DNA from: Aliihoeflea sp052435735
Lineage (GTDB): Bacteria; Pseudomonadota; Alphaproteobacteria; Rhizobiales; Rhizobiaceae
Reading direction: 5' to 3'
Assembly (NCBI GenBank): GCA_052435735.1
Contig: JBQVNB010000003.1
Coordinates: forward strand, 62,001-126,000
DNA length: 64,000 bases
Positions 7,863 to 17,400 of this stretch are shown here, one piece after another (position 1 is the stretch's first letter; each line of letters begins with the position of its first letter). The position numbers and the translations under genes were made by a program. Below the pieces are notes generated by a model that made no database searches, had not been told where the DNA came from, and worked only from the letters and a program-made list of their open reading frames with translations.

Positions 7863-9154
7863 TTCCCTATGCAGAAACGTGAAAATATGTCGCCAAGCAA
7901 ATCCTCGACGTCAATTGCGCCGGTCAACCGGCCAAGCGAATCGGCCGCGATGCGTAATTCTTCGGCGACGAGCTCGAATTCGAAGGTGCAGTTCGCCCGG
8001 TCGAGAGCGGCAATGCAGCTTTCAAGATGAGCAACATGTCGCTGCTTCGAAGGGACCGTATCGAGGATTTTGGTTCGCGAATCAAGAATTGTCGTCAGCT
8101 CGGCGATCAGGCAGTCGATACCGGCACCAGTCTTGGTGGATATTGCGACGACGTCCGCCGGACATGACCGCTGGTCGGATTTGCTATGAACAGGCAGGAC
8201 CAGCTCTGCGTCCATTTCGGGTACTTGCTCCAAGCCGTCGTCGAGGAGCAGAACGAGATCGGCAGTTCGGGACGCGGTCCTCGCCCGTTCGACGCCAATC
8301 TGTTCGACCGGATCGAGGGTCGTACGAAGCCCGGCCGTATCCGTTACGCGTACGAGCCTGCCCGCAATATCGAGACGAACCTCGATGAGATCGCGTGTCG
8401 TGCCAGGGATATCCGTCACAATGGCAACATCGCGTTTCGCTAAATAATTGATAAGGCTTGACTTTCCGGCGTTGGGAGCGCCTGCTACGACTATATGGAA
8501 TCCTTCGGTGATGACTTCAGCAATTCTATAGCCGTCTAAATGATGACGGATACGAAGCGCCAGACCATTGATCTCCAGACGTACGGCATCGCCAAACTCC
8601 GGCGGCACGTCTTCCTGGTCGGAAAAGTCGAGGTCGGCCTCGATGCGCGCCCAGATCGATAGAAGGTCCGCGCGCCATCCCTCATAGAGCCGGCGCTGAG
8701 CCCCGTCGGCATTGGACAAGGCGAGGCGCCGCTGCGCGTCCGTCTCGGCAACGATCAGGTCGGACAGCGCCTCGGCGGCCGTCAAGTCGATCCGACCATT
8801 GAGAAATGCGCGCATGGTGAATGCGCCGGCCTCGGCCGGTTCGAGGCCTTTCAGTTGCCCCAAACGGCGGAAAAGCGCGGCCGCAACGGCGCGGCTGCCG
8901 TGAAGCTGAATCTCAAGTACGTCCTCTCCGGTAAAGCTGGCCGGCGCCGGGAAATAAATGCAGAGCGCATCGTCGATCGGTGAGTCCGTCTCGTCGCGGA
9001 TCGTCGACAGCACCGCGCGACGGGGTTCGAGCGTAGGCCGACCGGTGAGGAGCGGAATGATGGCCGGCACATGCGGCCCGGAGATGCGAACCACGGCGAC
9101 GCCGGCGGGCAGGGCGCCACTCGAAAGCGCATAGATCGTCGTCAGCGAGCTCAT
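7859..9154 (-). CDS. mnmE: tRNA modification GTPase MnmE
   Basis: A 431-residue potassium-type GTPase, partner of MnmG in wobble-uridine modification. The N-terminal folate-binding domain is followed by a helical domain with the inserted G domain: G1 GAPNAGKSS at residues 225-233, then DIPGTTRD and DTAGLR. The protein ends in CIGK, the C-terminal CxGK motif that carries the catalytic cysteine. Length and domain order are normal. It lies between rho and mnmG. Confidence 0.97.
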   Translation of the reverse strand: MSSLTTIYALSSGALPAGVAVVRISGPHVPAIIPLLTGRPTLEPRRAVLSTIRDETDSPIDDALCIYFPAPASFTGEDVLEIQLHGSRAVAAALFRRLGQLKGLEPAEAGAFTMRAFLNGRIDLTAAEALSDLIVAETDAQRRLALSNADGAQRRLYEGWRADLLSIWARIEADLDFSDQEDVPPEFGDAVRLEINGLALRIRHHLDGYRIAEVITEGFHIVVAGAPNAGKSSLINYLAKRDVAIVTDIPGTTRDLIEVRLDIAGRLVRVTDTAGLRTTLDPVEQIGVERARTASRTADLVLLLDDGLEQVPEMDAELVLPVHSKSDQRSCPADVVAISTKTGAGIDCLIAELTTILDSRTKILDTVPSKQRHVAHLESCIAALDRANCTFEFELVAEELRIAADSLGRLTGAIDVEDLLGDIFSRFCIGK

Positions 9155-9173
9155 TGATCACTCCAATGCGAAA

Positions 9174-9196
9174 CGGCGGACATGAGCTGCCCGCCG
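9174..9196 (-). terminator. Weak candidate terminator after rho
   Basis: CGGCGG at 9174-9179 pairs with CCGCCG at 9191-9196 across an 11-base loop. Read on the - strand the hairpin is followed by TTTCGCATT. It lies in the 77-base gap between the rho stop and the mnmE start. The stem is short and the T tract poor, so read-through or Rho-dependent ending is equally likely. Confidence 0.3.
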
Positions 9197-9231
9197 GATC
9201 GATAAGCCTTCACTGGCAACCCCCGAAGAGG

Positions 9232-10497
<1,266 letters not shown>

Positions 10498-10651
10498 AGA
10501 CGCACTCGGCTGGCGATGGGGGGAAGTCGATTAAGACGTAGGAAGGCTGCGGCGCGGATATGCCGTCATGAAAGAAGCGGACCGCGCGGCGAAAGGAAGG
10601 ACTGTTCTCTTAGCGCTGCGCTTTTGAAAGCGCAAGCCGGGCATCCGAGCC

Positions 10652-11179
10652 TCAGAACGGCTTTACCACGACCAGGACGACGATGACAATCATCAATAGG
10701 GTCGGGCCTTCGTTCATCAGGCGCCAGTGCCGGGCCGACTTTTCGTTCCGGTCCTCGGCGAAGAGACGGACGGCCTTGGAGAAATAGCCGTGCAGCCCCG
10801 ACATGGCGATGACAGCCAAGATCTTCAAGTGCAGCCAACCGCCCGAAAATCCGAAACCCTGCCAAGCGAGCCAGAGGCCGAGGACCCAGGCGACCGTCAT
10901 CGCCGGATTGATGATGACGCGCAAAAGGCGCTGTTCCATCACCTTGAAGGTTTCGGATTGCGGCGTGCCGGGACCGATTTCGGCATGGTAGACGAAGAGG
11001 CGCGGCAGATAGAGCATGCCCGCCATCCATGAGATGACCGCGATCACATGCACGGCCTTCGCCCAAAGATAGGCCTCCGCCGGAAACAGGAGCAGGACAG
11101 CCGCGATCAGGACGAGGAAGACGCCAAGCGCGATGCCCGCCCGCGTGCCCGGCCCGGCCCTGTTCGTCGTATCGCTCAC
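10652..11179 (-). CDS. hemJ: Protoporphyrinogen IX oxidase HemJ
   Basis: A 175-residue integral membrane protein with about four hydrophobic helices. The conserved segment KAVHVIAVISWMAGMLYLPR contains the histidine of the HemJ family. HemJ replaces HemG or HemY in most alphaproteobacteria and oxidises protoporphyrinogen IX in haem synthesis. The start overlaps the hemE stop by four bases, so two haem genes are probably co-transcribed from the origin side. About 150 bases separate it from rho; they contain only a short inverted repeat GCGCTTT/AAAGCGC at 10618-10633. Confidence 0.93.
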   Translation of the reverse strand: MSDTTNRAGPGTRAGIALGVFLVLIAAVLLLFPAEAYLWAKAVHVIAVISWMAGMLYLPRLFVYHAEIGPGTPQSETFKVMEQRLLRVIINPAMTVAWVLGLWLAWQGFGFSGGWLHLKILAVIAMSGLHGYFSKAVRLFAEDRNEKSARHWRLMNEGPTLLMIVIVVLVVVKPF

Positions 11180-12207
11180 CGCGTCGCTCCCCGAACCTGC
11201 GCGATCATCGCCTCGACATGATCGATTGGCGTCGGCGGCGTGATGCCGTGGCCCAGATTGAAGATCAGCGGGCCGCCGGCGAGATTGTCGAGAATGGCCG
11301 CCACGCCCTCACGCAGCGCCTCGCCGCCGACGACAAGCCGCAGCGGGTCGAGATTGCCCTGGACGGGCCCCTTGGCCTGCAGGCGTCGTGCCTGGCTCCA
11401 GGGAACGCTCCAGTCGAGCCCGAGCGCCGTCACGCCCGTCTTCCCCCGGTAGCCCTCATAGAGCGCCCCTGCCCCCTTCGGAAAGCCGATGATCGGCACG
11501 TTGGGGTGAACCATGCGAACCTTGTCGACGATCCGCTTCATCGGCTGAACGCAGAACGCCTCGAACGAAGTTTCGTCGAGAACGCCCGACCAGGAATCGA
11601 AAATCTGGACGCAGTCGGCTCCGGCTTTGATCTGGCGGATCAGATAATCGGCCGAGCAGTCGGCCAGAAGCGCGAGCAGCTTTCGCATCTCGGCCGGGTG
11701 CCGGTAGCCGAACAGACGCGCCGGCGCCTGGTCCGGCGTGCCATGCCCGGCGATCATGTAGGTCGCCACCGTCCAAGGCGCCCCGCAAAAGCCGATCAGC
11801 GTCGTCTCCGGCGGGAGTTCTGCGCGCAGGCGCCGCACCGTCTCGTAGACCGGCGCGAGATGATCGTGCAGCGGGGACGCATCGAGCCGCTCGACCTCAT
11901 GCGCCTCGATCGGCGTCATCAGCGGTCCGCGTCCCTCCTCGAAGCGCAGATCGCGGCCGAGCGCATGCGGGATGACGAGAATGTCGGAGAAAAGGATCGA
12001 CGCGTCGAAGCCGAAGCGGCGGATCGGCTGCATCGTCACTTCGACGGCAAGATCGGGGTTGTAGCAAAGGTCGAGGAAACTCCCCGCCTGTTTGCGCGTT
12101 TCCCGATACTCCGGCAGGTAGCGTCCGGCCTGTCGCATCATCCAGATCGGAGGCGGAAAGACGCTTTCTCCCTGCAAGACCTTCAGCATCTTCCGTTCGA
12201 TCGTCAT
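11176..12207 (-). CDS. hemE: Uroporphyrinogen decarboxylase
   Basis: A 343-residue enzyme converting uroporphyrinogen III to coproporphyrinogen III. The N-terminal signature PPIWMMRQAGRYLPEYRE lies near residues 18-35, and GFCGAPWTVATYMI near the middle. The frame stays open far upstream, but that extension is out of family. The ATG at 12205-12207 gives MTIERKMLKVLQGE, which fits the usual start and length. The gene runs away from the candidate origin, as hemE does next to the origin of Caulobacter. Confidence 0.96.
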   Translation of the reverse strand: MTIERKMLKVLQGESVFPPPIWMMRQAGRYLPEYRETRKQAGSFLDLCYNPDLAVEVTMQPIRRFGFDASILFSDILVIPHALGRDLRFEEGRGPLMTPIEAHEVERLDASPLHDHLAPVYETVRRLRAELPPETTLIGFCGAPWTVATYMIAGHGTPDQAPARLFGYRHPAEMRKLLALLADCSADYLIRQIKAGADCVQIFDSWSGVLDETSFEAFCVQPMKRIVDKVRMVHPNVPIIGFPKGAGALYEGYRGKTGVTALGLDWSVPWSQARRLQAKGPVQGNLDPLRLVVGGEALREGVAAILDNLAGGPLIFNLGHGITPPTPIDHVEAMIAQVRGATR

Positions 12208-12517
12208 TCGCGGCCTTTCCGTCGAGCGTCTTAAAAAATTAAAGAAATTTTTAAGAACTCTTATGGTTCTTAGAGTCTGTTGGAATCGGGGTTTCCCGCT
12301 TCTCCCCGAACGCGTGCGCGTCGGCCAGTGGTTATATCGCCGCAAGGGCAATTGCGAAACCTGTTGATGGTCAACGGGGATCGTCGAAATTTGACGTGCG
12401 AAATCAGTAGGTTGCCCTCGGCAATCCGGCACGCACCGATGCAACGCCCTGTGCAATTCGTCGGCATTGCCCACGCAATTTCCCACAAGCGCGATCTCGC
12501 CCCACAGTTTCGCGAAT

Positions 12518-12526
12518 TGTGGAGAA
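12518..12526 (-). promoter_or_regulatory. DnaA-box-like sequence (one mismatch)
   Basis: TGTGGAGAA reads TTCTCCACA on the - strand, matching TTATCCACA at eight of nine positions. It is in the candidate origin. Confidence 0.5.
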
Positions 12527-12575
12527 ACGGCCATCTGATACATTGGCCCGCGAACGGCCCTGCCGCTCTCCCGCT

Positions 12576-12584
12576 TTATGCACA
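12576..12584 (+). promoter_or_regulatory. DnaA-box-like sequence
   Basis: TTATGCACA matches the TTATNCACA DnaA-box consensus exactly. It lies 27 bases before the ppsR start. Poorer relatives such as TTTCCCACA at 12479-12487 are nearby. Confidence 0.55.
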
Positions 12585-12610
12585 CTCGCCCACAGGGCAG
12601 GCAGAATCCC

Positions 12611-13444
12611 GTGAACAAACCCCAGAATTTCTTCCATCTCCACCTGATTTCGGATGCGACCGGCGAAACGCTGCTCGCGGCAGGCCGCGCCGCCGCCGCC
12701 CAATACAAGAACGCGCGCGCGATCGAGCACATCTACCCGTTGATCCGGACCGACAAGCAGCTCGAAAACGTCTTCGTCGACATCGAGGAAGCGCCCGGCA
12801 TCGTGCTCTATACGGTGGTCGACCAGGAACTGGCGGCGCGGATCGACGCGCACTGCCAATTGCTCGGCCTGCCCTGCGTCTCCGTGCTCGAGCCGGTGCT
12901 GATGGTCTTCCAGTCCTATCTCGGCACGCCGGCCGGCCGCCGCGTCGGCGCGCAGCATGTCCTCGACGCGGATTATTTCCGCCGCATCGACGCGCTCAAT
13001 TTCACCATGGAGCATGATGACGGCCAGTTGCCGCCGGACATCGAGGAAGCCGACATCGTCTTGATCGGCATTTCGCGCACCTCGAAGACGCCGACCTCGA
13101 TTTACTTGGCCAATCGCGGCATCAAGACCGCCAACGTGCCGATCGTCATAGGCGTGCCGATCCCGCCGCAGATCGTCGGCGCGAAAAAGCCGTTGATCGT
13201 CGGGCTGATCGCGACCGCGGAGCGGATTTCGCAGGTGCGCCAGAACCGCGTGCTCGGCGGAGCGGGGTTCGACCATGGCGACTATGTCGACCGGCTTTCG
13301 ATTTCCGAGGAACTGGCTTATGCCCGTCAGATCTGCCACCGGCATGGCTGGCCGATGATCGACGTCACGCGGCGCTCGATCGAGGAAACCGCAGCCGCCA
13401 TTGTCGCGTTGCGCAACAAGACCCAGCGCGAGGAGGCGTTGTGA
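12611..13444 (+). CDS. Pyruvate, water dikinase / phosphate dikinase regulatory protein (PPSR family)
   Basis: A 277-residue DUF299 protein, a bifunctional serine/threonine kinase and pyrophosphorylase. Family members switch phosphoenolpyruvate synthase or pyruvate phosphate dikinase on and off. Signatures are LISDATGET near residue 12 and the P-loop GISRTSKTP near residue 150. The frame is open upstream from an ATG at 12578, but GTG at 12611 gives MNKPQNFFHLHLISD, matching relatives. No strong ribosome-binding site is visible. It is the first rightward gene after the candidate origin and overlaps maf by four bases. Confidence 0.92.
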   Translation: MNKPQNFFHLHLISDATGETLLAAGRAAAAQYKNARAIEHIYPLIRTDKQLENVFVDIEEAPGIVLYTVVDQELAARIDAHCQLLGLPCVSVLEPVLMVFQSYLGTPAGRRVGAQHVLDADYFRRIDALNFTMEHDDGQLPPDIEEADIVLIGISRTSKTPTSIYLANRGIKTANVPIVIGVPIPPQIVGAKKPLIVGLIATAERISQVRQNRVLGGAGFDHGDYVDRLSISEELAYARQICHRHGWPMIDVTRRSIEETAAAIVALRNKTQREEAL

Positions 13445-14040
13445 CGACGAACATCATACTGGCTTCGGCCAGCCCGTTCCGCGCCAGGATGCTTGAGGAT
13501 GCCGGCATCGAGGTGACCATCGAGCGGCCGTCGATCGACGAGCGCGCGGTCGAGCAGGCCGTTGCTGGCGCGGGGCTTCGGCCGGACGATCTGGCGCAGA
13601 TCCTCGCCGAGGCGAAGGCCGTCGACGTCAGCCAGAATCATCCGGGCGCGTTTGTCATCGGCTGCGACCAGACCCTGTCGCTGGGTGAAGAACTCATGCA
13701 CAAGCCTGCCGACATGGAGGACGCGCGCCGCCGACTCCTGAAGCTTTCCGGCAGGACGCACCAGTTGAACAGCGCGGTGGTCATCGCGCAGGACGGCGAG
13801 GCGATCTGGCGGCACGTCTCCGTCGCGTCGCTGACCATGCGCGATCTCGATCCCGGCTTCGTCGGCCGTCATCTGTCGGCCGTCGGCGATGCGGCGCTGT
13901 CATCTGTGGGCGCGTACCAGATCGAGGGGAGGGGCATCCAGCTCTTCGACAAGATCGAGGGCGATCACTTCACGATCGTCGGCCTGCCGCTTCTGCCGCT
14001 GCTGGCGAAACTGCGCGAGCTGGGCGCGATCGATGGCTGA
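13441..14040 (+). CDS. maf: Maf-like nucleoside triphosphate pyrophosphatase
   Basis: A 199-residue Maf/Ham1-fold protein that hydrolyses non-canonical or modified nucleotides, acting as a house-cleaning enzyme. The N-terminal ILASASPFRARMLEDAG carries the classic SxSxxR motif. GCDQTLSLGEELMHKP provides the catalytic acidic residue. The GTG start overlaps the ppsR stop (GTGA). Confidence 0.93.
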   Translation: MTTNIILASASPFRARMLEDAGIEVTIERPSIDERAVEQAVAGAGLRPDDLAQILAEAKAVDVSQNHPGAFVIGCDQTLSLGEELMHKPADMEDARRRLLKLSGRTHQLNSAVVIAQDGEAIWRHVSVASLTMRDLDPGFVGRHLSAVGDAALSSVGAYQIEGRGIQLFDKIEGDHFTIVGLPLLPLLAKLRELGAIDG

Positions 14041-14869
14041 CATGACCCGGGCTTTCGTGATCGGCCATCCGATCGCCCATTCCCGTTCGCCGATGATCCA
14101 CGGCCATTGGCTCGCCGCGCATGGAATATCCGGCGACTACCGCGCCATCGACGTCGCGCCGGCCGACCTCTCGGCATTTCTGGAGCGCGTCCGGCGCGGG
14201 GAGTTTGCCGGCGGCAACGTCACCATTCCGCACAAGGAAGCGGTCTTCGAGGCCGTCGCCCGCCGCGACGCGGCCGCAGGCGCCATCGGCGCGGTCAACA
14301 CGCTCTGGCTCGAAAAGGGCGAACTCGTCGGCGGCAATACGGATGCCTATGGTTTTGCCGCGAACCTCGACGCCGGCGCGGCTGAATGGCGTCAGGCTGA
14401 GACGGCTCTGGTGCTCGGCGCGGGCGGCGCGGCGCGTGCCGTGCTTCATGCGCTGCGCGAGGCCGGTATAGCCAAGGTGACGGTTGCCAACCGCTCCGCC
14501 GCTCGGGCCGGCGAACTTGCGCTTGCGTTTCCGGGCGTCAAGCCAGCGGGTCTCGATCAGGCGCCGGCGTTGCTTGCGAGGACCGATCTTCTCGTCAACA
14601 CCACGTCGCTCGGCATGAAAGGCCAGCCGTCGCTCGATCTCGACCTCGAGGCGCTCCCGGACCATGCGATCGTCACCGACATCGTCTATGCACCGCTGAT
14701 CACGCCACTTCTGGCGCGCGCCGCAGCCCGCAATTTGAAGACCGTCGACGGGCTCGGCATGCTCCTGCACCAGGCCGTGCCGGGATTCGAGCGCTGGTTC
14801 GGCGTCAGGCCGGCGGTCACGCCTGATCTCCACGCCTTGATCGTCGCCAATCTCGAGGCGAAGCGATGA
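14033..14869 (+). CDS. aroE: Shikimate dehydrogenase
   Basis: A 278-residue NADP-dependent enzyme reducing 3-dehydroshikimate in aromatic amino acid synthesis. The substrate site HPIAHSRSPMIHGHWLA is at the N-terminus, the catalytic lysine in NVTIPHKEAVF, and the Rossmann motif LGAGGAARAVLHAL near residue 130. Two in-frame starts are possible, ATG 14033 (overlapping the maf stop) or ATG 14042 (MTRAFVIG). The first is given because of the coupling overlap; the second is equally plausible. The gene ends in a four-base overlap with coaE. Confidence 0.95.
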   Translation: MADMTRAFVIGHPIAHSRSPMIHGHWLAAHGISGDYRAIDVAPADLSAFLERVRRGEFAGGNVTIPHKEAVFEAVARRDAAAGAIGAVNTLWLEKGELVGGNTDAYGFAANLDAGAAEWRQAETALVLGAGGAARAVLHALREAGIAKVTVANRSAARAGELALAFPGVKPAGLDQAPALLARTDLLVNTTSLGMKGQPSLDLDLEALPDHAIVTDIVYAPLITPLLARAAARNLKTVDGLGMLLHQAVPGFERWFGVRPAVTPDLHALIVANLEAKR

Positions 14870-15465
14870 TCGTCATCGGATTGACCGGATCGATCGGCAT
14901 GGGCAAGTCGACGACCGCGCGCTTCTTCCGCGAGGCGGGCGTGCCGGTGCATGATTCGGACGAGGCCGTGCACCGGCTCTATGCCGGCAAGGCGGCACCG
15001 CTGATAGAAGCAGCCTTTCCGGGAACGGTGAAGGACGGCGTCGTCGACCGCGCGCTGCTCGGCAGTCGCATTCTGGGTGACGCGGCGGCGCTGAAAACGG
15101 TCGAGCGCATCGTCCATCCGCTGGTGCGTGCCGACGCCGACGCCTTTCTGGCGGAACATCGGGCGGCAGGCCAGAAACTCGTGGTGCTGGACATCCCGCT
15201 CCTGTTCGAAACCGGCGGGGAAGGGCGCGTCGACCGCATTGTCGTCGTTTCCGCGCCGGCCGATATCCAGCGCGAGCGGGTCCTGGCGCGGCCGGGGATG
15301 TCGGTGGAGAAGTTCGAGGCGATCCTTGCCAAGCAGATGGCGGACGCCGAAAAACGAAAGCGCGCCGATTTCGTCGTCGAGAGCGGCGGAGGGCTGGAGG
15401 CAGCGCGCGCGGCGGTCGAGGCGATCGTGGCGGAACTCAAAGGCGAAGCGGCATCCGATGCGTGA
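14866..15465 (+). CDS. coaE: Dephospho-CoA kinase
   Basis: A 199-residue P-loop kinase that adds the 3'-phosphate to dephospho-CoA, the last step in coenzyme A synthesis. The Walker A motif GSIGMGKST is at residues 8-16, with the conserved HDSDEAVHRLY near residue 28 and LDIPLLFETGGE near residue 105. Coenzyme A is served by a second gene in the window, coaA at 27485. It overlaps dnaQ by eight bases. Confidence 0.95.
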   Translation: MIVIGLTGSIGMGKSTTARFFREAGVPVHDSDEAVHRLYAGKAAPLIEAAFPGTVKDGVVDRALLGSRILGDAAALKTVERIVHPLVRADADAFLAEHRAAGQKLVVLDIPLLFETGGEGRVDRIVVVSAPADIQRERVLARPGMSVEKFEAILAKQMADAEKRKRADFVVESGGGLEAARAAVEAIVAELKGEAASDA

Positions 15466-16183
15466 GATCATCTTCGACACCGAAACGACCGGGCTCGACC
15501 CGAACGAGGACCGGATCATCGAATTCGGCGGCATCGAACTCGTCAACCGCTTCCCGACCGGGCGCAACTTTCACGTCTACATCAACCCGCAGGGCCGGCA
15601 GGTTCATCCCGAGGCGCTGGCCGTTCACGGCATCACCGATGCCTCGCTTGCAGACAAGCCTGTCTTCGCCGGCATTCTCGACGATTTGCTTGCCTTTCTC
15701 GAAGGCGCGCATCTGATCGCGCACAACGCGAATTTCGACATCGGCTTCCTCAATGCCGAGTTCGGGCGGCTTGGTATAGATATGGTCGAGCCGGCGCGCG
15801 TGGTCGACACGCTGGCGATCGCGCGGCGCAAGCACCCGATGGGCCCCAATTCGCTGGACGCGCTCTGCCGGCGCTACGGCATCGACAATTCGCACCGGAC
15901 CAAGCACGGCGCGCTGCTCGATTCCGAATTGCTCGCGGAAGTCTATATCGAACTGATCGGCGGACGGCAGGCGGCACTCGTTCTCGACGTCCAGACAAAC
16001 GCGGCCGGAGAACGGTCCGACGGAAGTGCGGCGATCGAAATCCGGCCGCGCCCCAGACCGCTTGCCCCACGCCTCGGCGCTGACGAGATCGCCGCGCATG
16101 AGGACCTCGTGCGAACGCTGGGCGACAACGCGATCTGGCGTGTGGTCGACCCATCCTACGCGGCCGCCGCGAACGGGTCCTGA
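15458..16183 (+). CDS. dnaQ: DNA polymerase III epsilon subunit (3'-5' proofreading exonuclease)
   Basis: A 241-residue DEDDh exonuclease that proofreads for the replicative polymerase. The active-site motifs are visible: FDTETTGLD (residues 6-14), LIAHNANFDIGFLN (Exo II) and HRTKHGALLDSELL (Exo III with the catalytic histidine). The C-terminal tail is proline/arginine rich and probably binds the alpha subunit. ATG at 15458 overlaps the coaE stop and gives the usual short N-terminus. A shared terminator follows. Confidence 0.95.
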   Translation: MREIIFDTETTGLDPNEDRIIEFGGIELVNRFPTGRNFHVYINPQGRQVHPEALAVHGITDASLADKPVFAGILDDLLAFLEGAHLIAHNANFDIGFLNAEFGRLGIDMVEPARVVDTLAIARRKHPMGPNSLDALCRRYGIDNSHRTKHGALLDSELLAEVYIELIGGRQAALVLDVQTNAAGERSDGSAAIEIRPRPRPLAPRLGADEIAAHEDLVRTLGDNAIWRVVDPSYAAAANGS

Positions 16184-16190
16184 AACGAAA

Positions 16191-16214
16191 AAACCCGGCT
16201 CAAAGGCCGGGTTT
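16191..16214. terminator. Bidirectional intrinsic terminator between dnaQ and secB
   Basis: AAACCCGGC at 16191-16199 and GCCGGGTTT at 16206-16214 form a perfect 9-base-pair stem with a 6-base loop. A-rich sequence precedes it and T's follow, so it can end transcription of dnaQ on the + strand and secB on the - strand. Confidence 0.88.
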
Positions 16215-16238
16215 TCCATGTCGTGATCAGCGTTTTGA

Positions 16239-16769
16239 TCAGGCGGTGCCGGTCGGCTGCGCAACCTTGGCGCGGGCCTGTTCCTCGGCCATGCGGCGCT
16301 GGAACATCTGCGCGAAATCGATCGGGTCGATCATCAGCGGCGGGAAACCGCCCTGGCGGGTGATGTCGGCGATGATCTGGCGCGCGAACGGGAACAAGAG
16401 GCGCGGGCACTCGATGAAGAGAAGCGGCAGCATGTGCTCCTGCGGGAAGCCGTCGATGCGGAAGACGCCGCCATAGACGAGCTCGGCATTGAACACGACA
16501 TTCTTGTCGACCTCGGCCTTGGCGTTGATCGTCAGGACGACGTCGAATTCCTTGTCGGCGATCGGGTTCGCATTGACGTTGACGTTGATGTTGATGCCGG
16601 GCGGCTGGGTGCGTGTGCGCAGCGATGCCGGTGCGCCGGGGTTTTCGAAGGAGAGATCCTTCACATATTGCGAGACGACGTTGAAGGTCGCTCCCTGCTG
16701 CGCCTGGGCGCCGGGCTGCGCCGCGCCGCCGCCGTTCTGACCATTGGTGTTTTCGGGCGTTTCGGCCAT
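16239..16769 (-). CDS. secB: Protein-export chaperone SecB
   Basis: A 176-residue cytoplasmic chaperone that keeps preproteins unfolded and delivers them to SecA. The core VVSQYVKDLSFENPGAP and the repetitive INVNVNANPI strand near residues 59-68 are SecB hallmarks, as is LLFPFARQIIADITRQGGFPPL. The N-terminal 30 residues (asparagine, glycine, alanine, glutamine rich) are a disordered extension common in alphaproteobacteria. The ATG at 16767-16769 has GAGGAACGAC just upstream; a longer in-frame start at 16844 lacks support. Confidence 0.95.
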   Translation of the reverse strand: MAETPENTNGQNGGGAAQPGAQAQQGATFNVVSQYVKDLSFENPGAPASLRTRTQPPGININVNVNANPIADKEFDVVLTINAKAEVDKNVVFNAELVYGGVFRIDGFPQEHMLPLLFIECPRLLFPFARQIIADITRQGGFPPLMIDPIDFAQMFQRRMAEEQARAKVAQPTGTA

Positions 16770-16865
16770 GTCGTCGTTCCTCTCCTCGTCCGGATGGATG
16801 AACCGGACGGCTGTTGCTCCAAGAAATCGGGCGTTCGCTAACATGCACGCCCGATCGTGACAAGT

Positions 16866-17372
16866 TTAGCGAGGCGGCAGGCGCGGATCGGATGGCGATC
16901 GCGTCGGCTGGTCTTCCTGTGCCGAAAGGTCGCTGTAATCATCGGCGTCGAGATCGACCACCCCGTCGCGGGCGCGGCGCCGTGCCTGCCAGGCAGCGCC
17001 GCTCTGGACCGTCGTGACGCGGATGCGCTCGCGCAGGAAGCGCCAGCCGAAATCGCGCACCGGAGGCAGGAAAAGGAGAAGGCCGATAGCGTCGGTCACG
17101 AATCCGGGGATGATCAGGAGGATGCCGGCGACGACGATCATCATGCCGTGCACGAGGTCGCGGCCGGGCGAGCCGCCGCGGTCGAGCTCGGCGCGGATGC
17201 GCTGAATGGTATGGAAACCCTGGACGCGCACGAGAATAATGCCCAGAAAGGCCGAGGCGAAGATCAGCCCGAGGGTCGCGAGGACGCCGATCTGGCTACC
17301 GACGGCGATGAATGTGGCGATCTCGACCAGTGGCAGGGCGAGGATGATCAGGGGAATCAGCGGCAATCGCAC
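16866..17372 (-). CDS. fxsA: FxsA family membrane protein
   Basis: A 168-residue inner-membrane protein. The first 100 residues contain hydrophobic helices (LPLIPLIILALPLVEIATFIAVG, then GVLATLGLIFASAFLGIILV, then MMIVVAGILLIIPGFVTDAIG), which is the FxsA pattern; E. coli FxsA relieves F-plasmid exclusion of phage T7. The C-terminal third is charged and cytoplasmic. Translation starts at GTG with a GAGG site upstream. It has its own promoter, back-to-back with one pointing at the Tim44-like gene. Confidence 0.88.
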   Translation of the reverse strand: MRLPLIPLIILALPLVEIATFIAVGSQIGVLATLGLIFASAFLGIILVRVQGFHTIQRIRAELDRGGSPGRDLVHGMMIVVAGILLIIPGFVTDAIGLLLFLPPVRDFGWRFLRERIRVTTVQSGAAWQARRRARDGVVDLDADDYSDLSAQEDQPTRSPSDPRLPPR

Positions 17373-17400
17373 GATGGGGCCTCAAAAGCGGTTCGCCGGT

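Larger units (their letters stand above)
12208..12610. other. oriC: Candidate chromosomal replication origin (oriC) between hemE and ppsR
   Basis: This 403-base interval holds no convincing gene. An A/T-rich tract at 12231-12282 contains three TTAA words and a perfect 7-base inverted repeat, TAAGAAC at 12252-12258 and GTTCTTA at 12266-12272. It stands out in high-GC DNA and resembles an unwinding element. DnaA-box-like sequences lie on the ppsR side. GANTC sites occur at 12273, 12283 and 12604. Transcription runs outward on both sides, parAB is 7-8 kb away and parS-like sites flank it. In Caulobacter and relatives the origin lies beside hemE. Confidence 0.7.

Noticed and set aside
10618..10633. 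Hairpin GCGCTTT/AAAGCGC as terminator of hemJ
   Set aside because: Only two bases separate the arms at full length, the stem is A/T-rich at its tip, and no T tract follows on the - strand.
12231..12254. CtrA binding sites in the candidate origin
   Set aside because: Three TTAA words occur, but spacings between them are 4, 8 and 16 bases, not the required 7.
12208..12732. Upstream extension of hemE through the hemE/ppsR gap
   Set aside because: The frame is open, but the added residues are not HemE-like. They cross the A/T-rich tract and overlap the start of ppsR. The ATG at 12207 gives normal family length.
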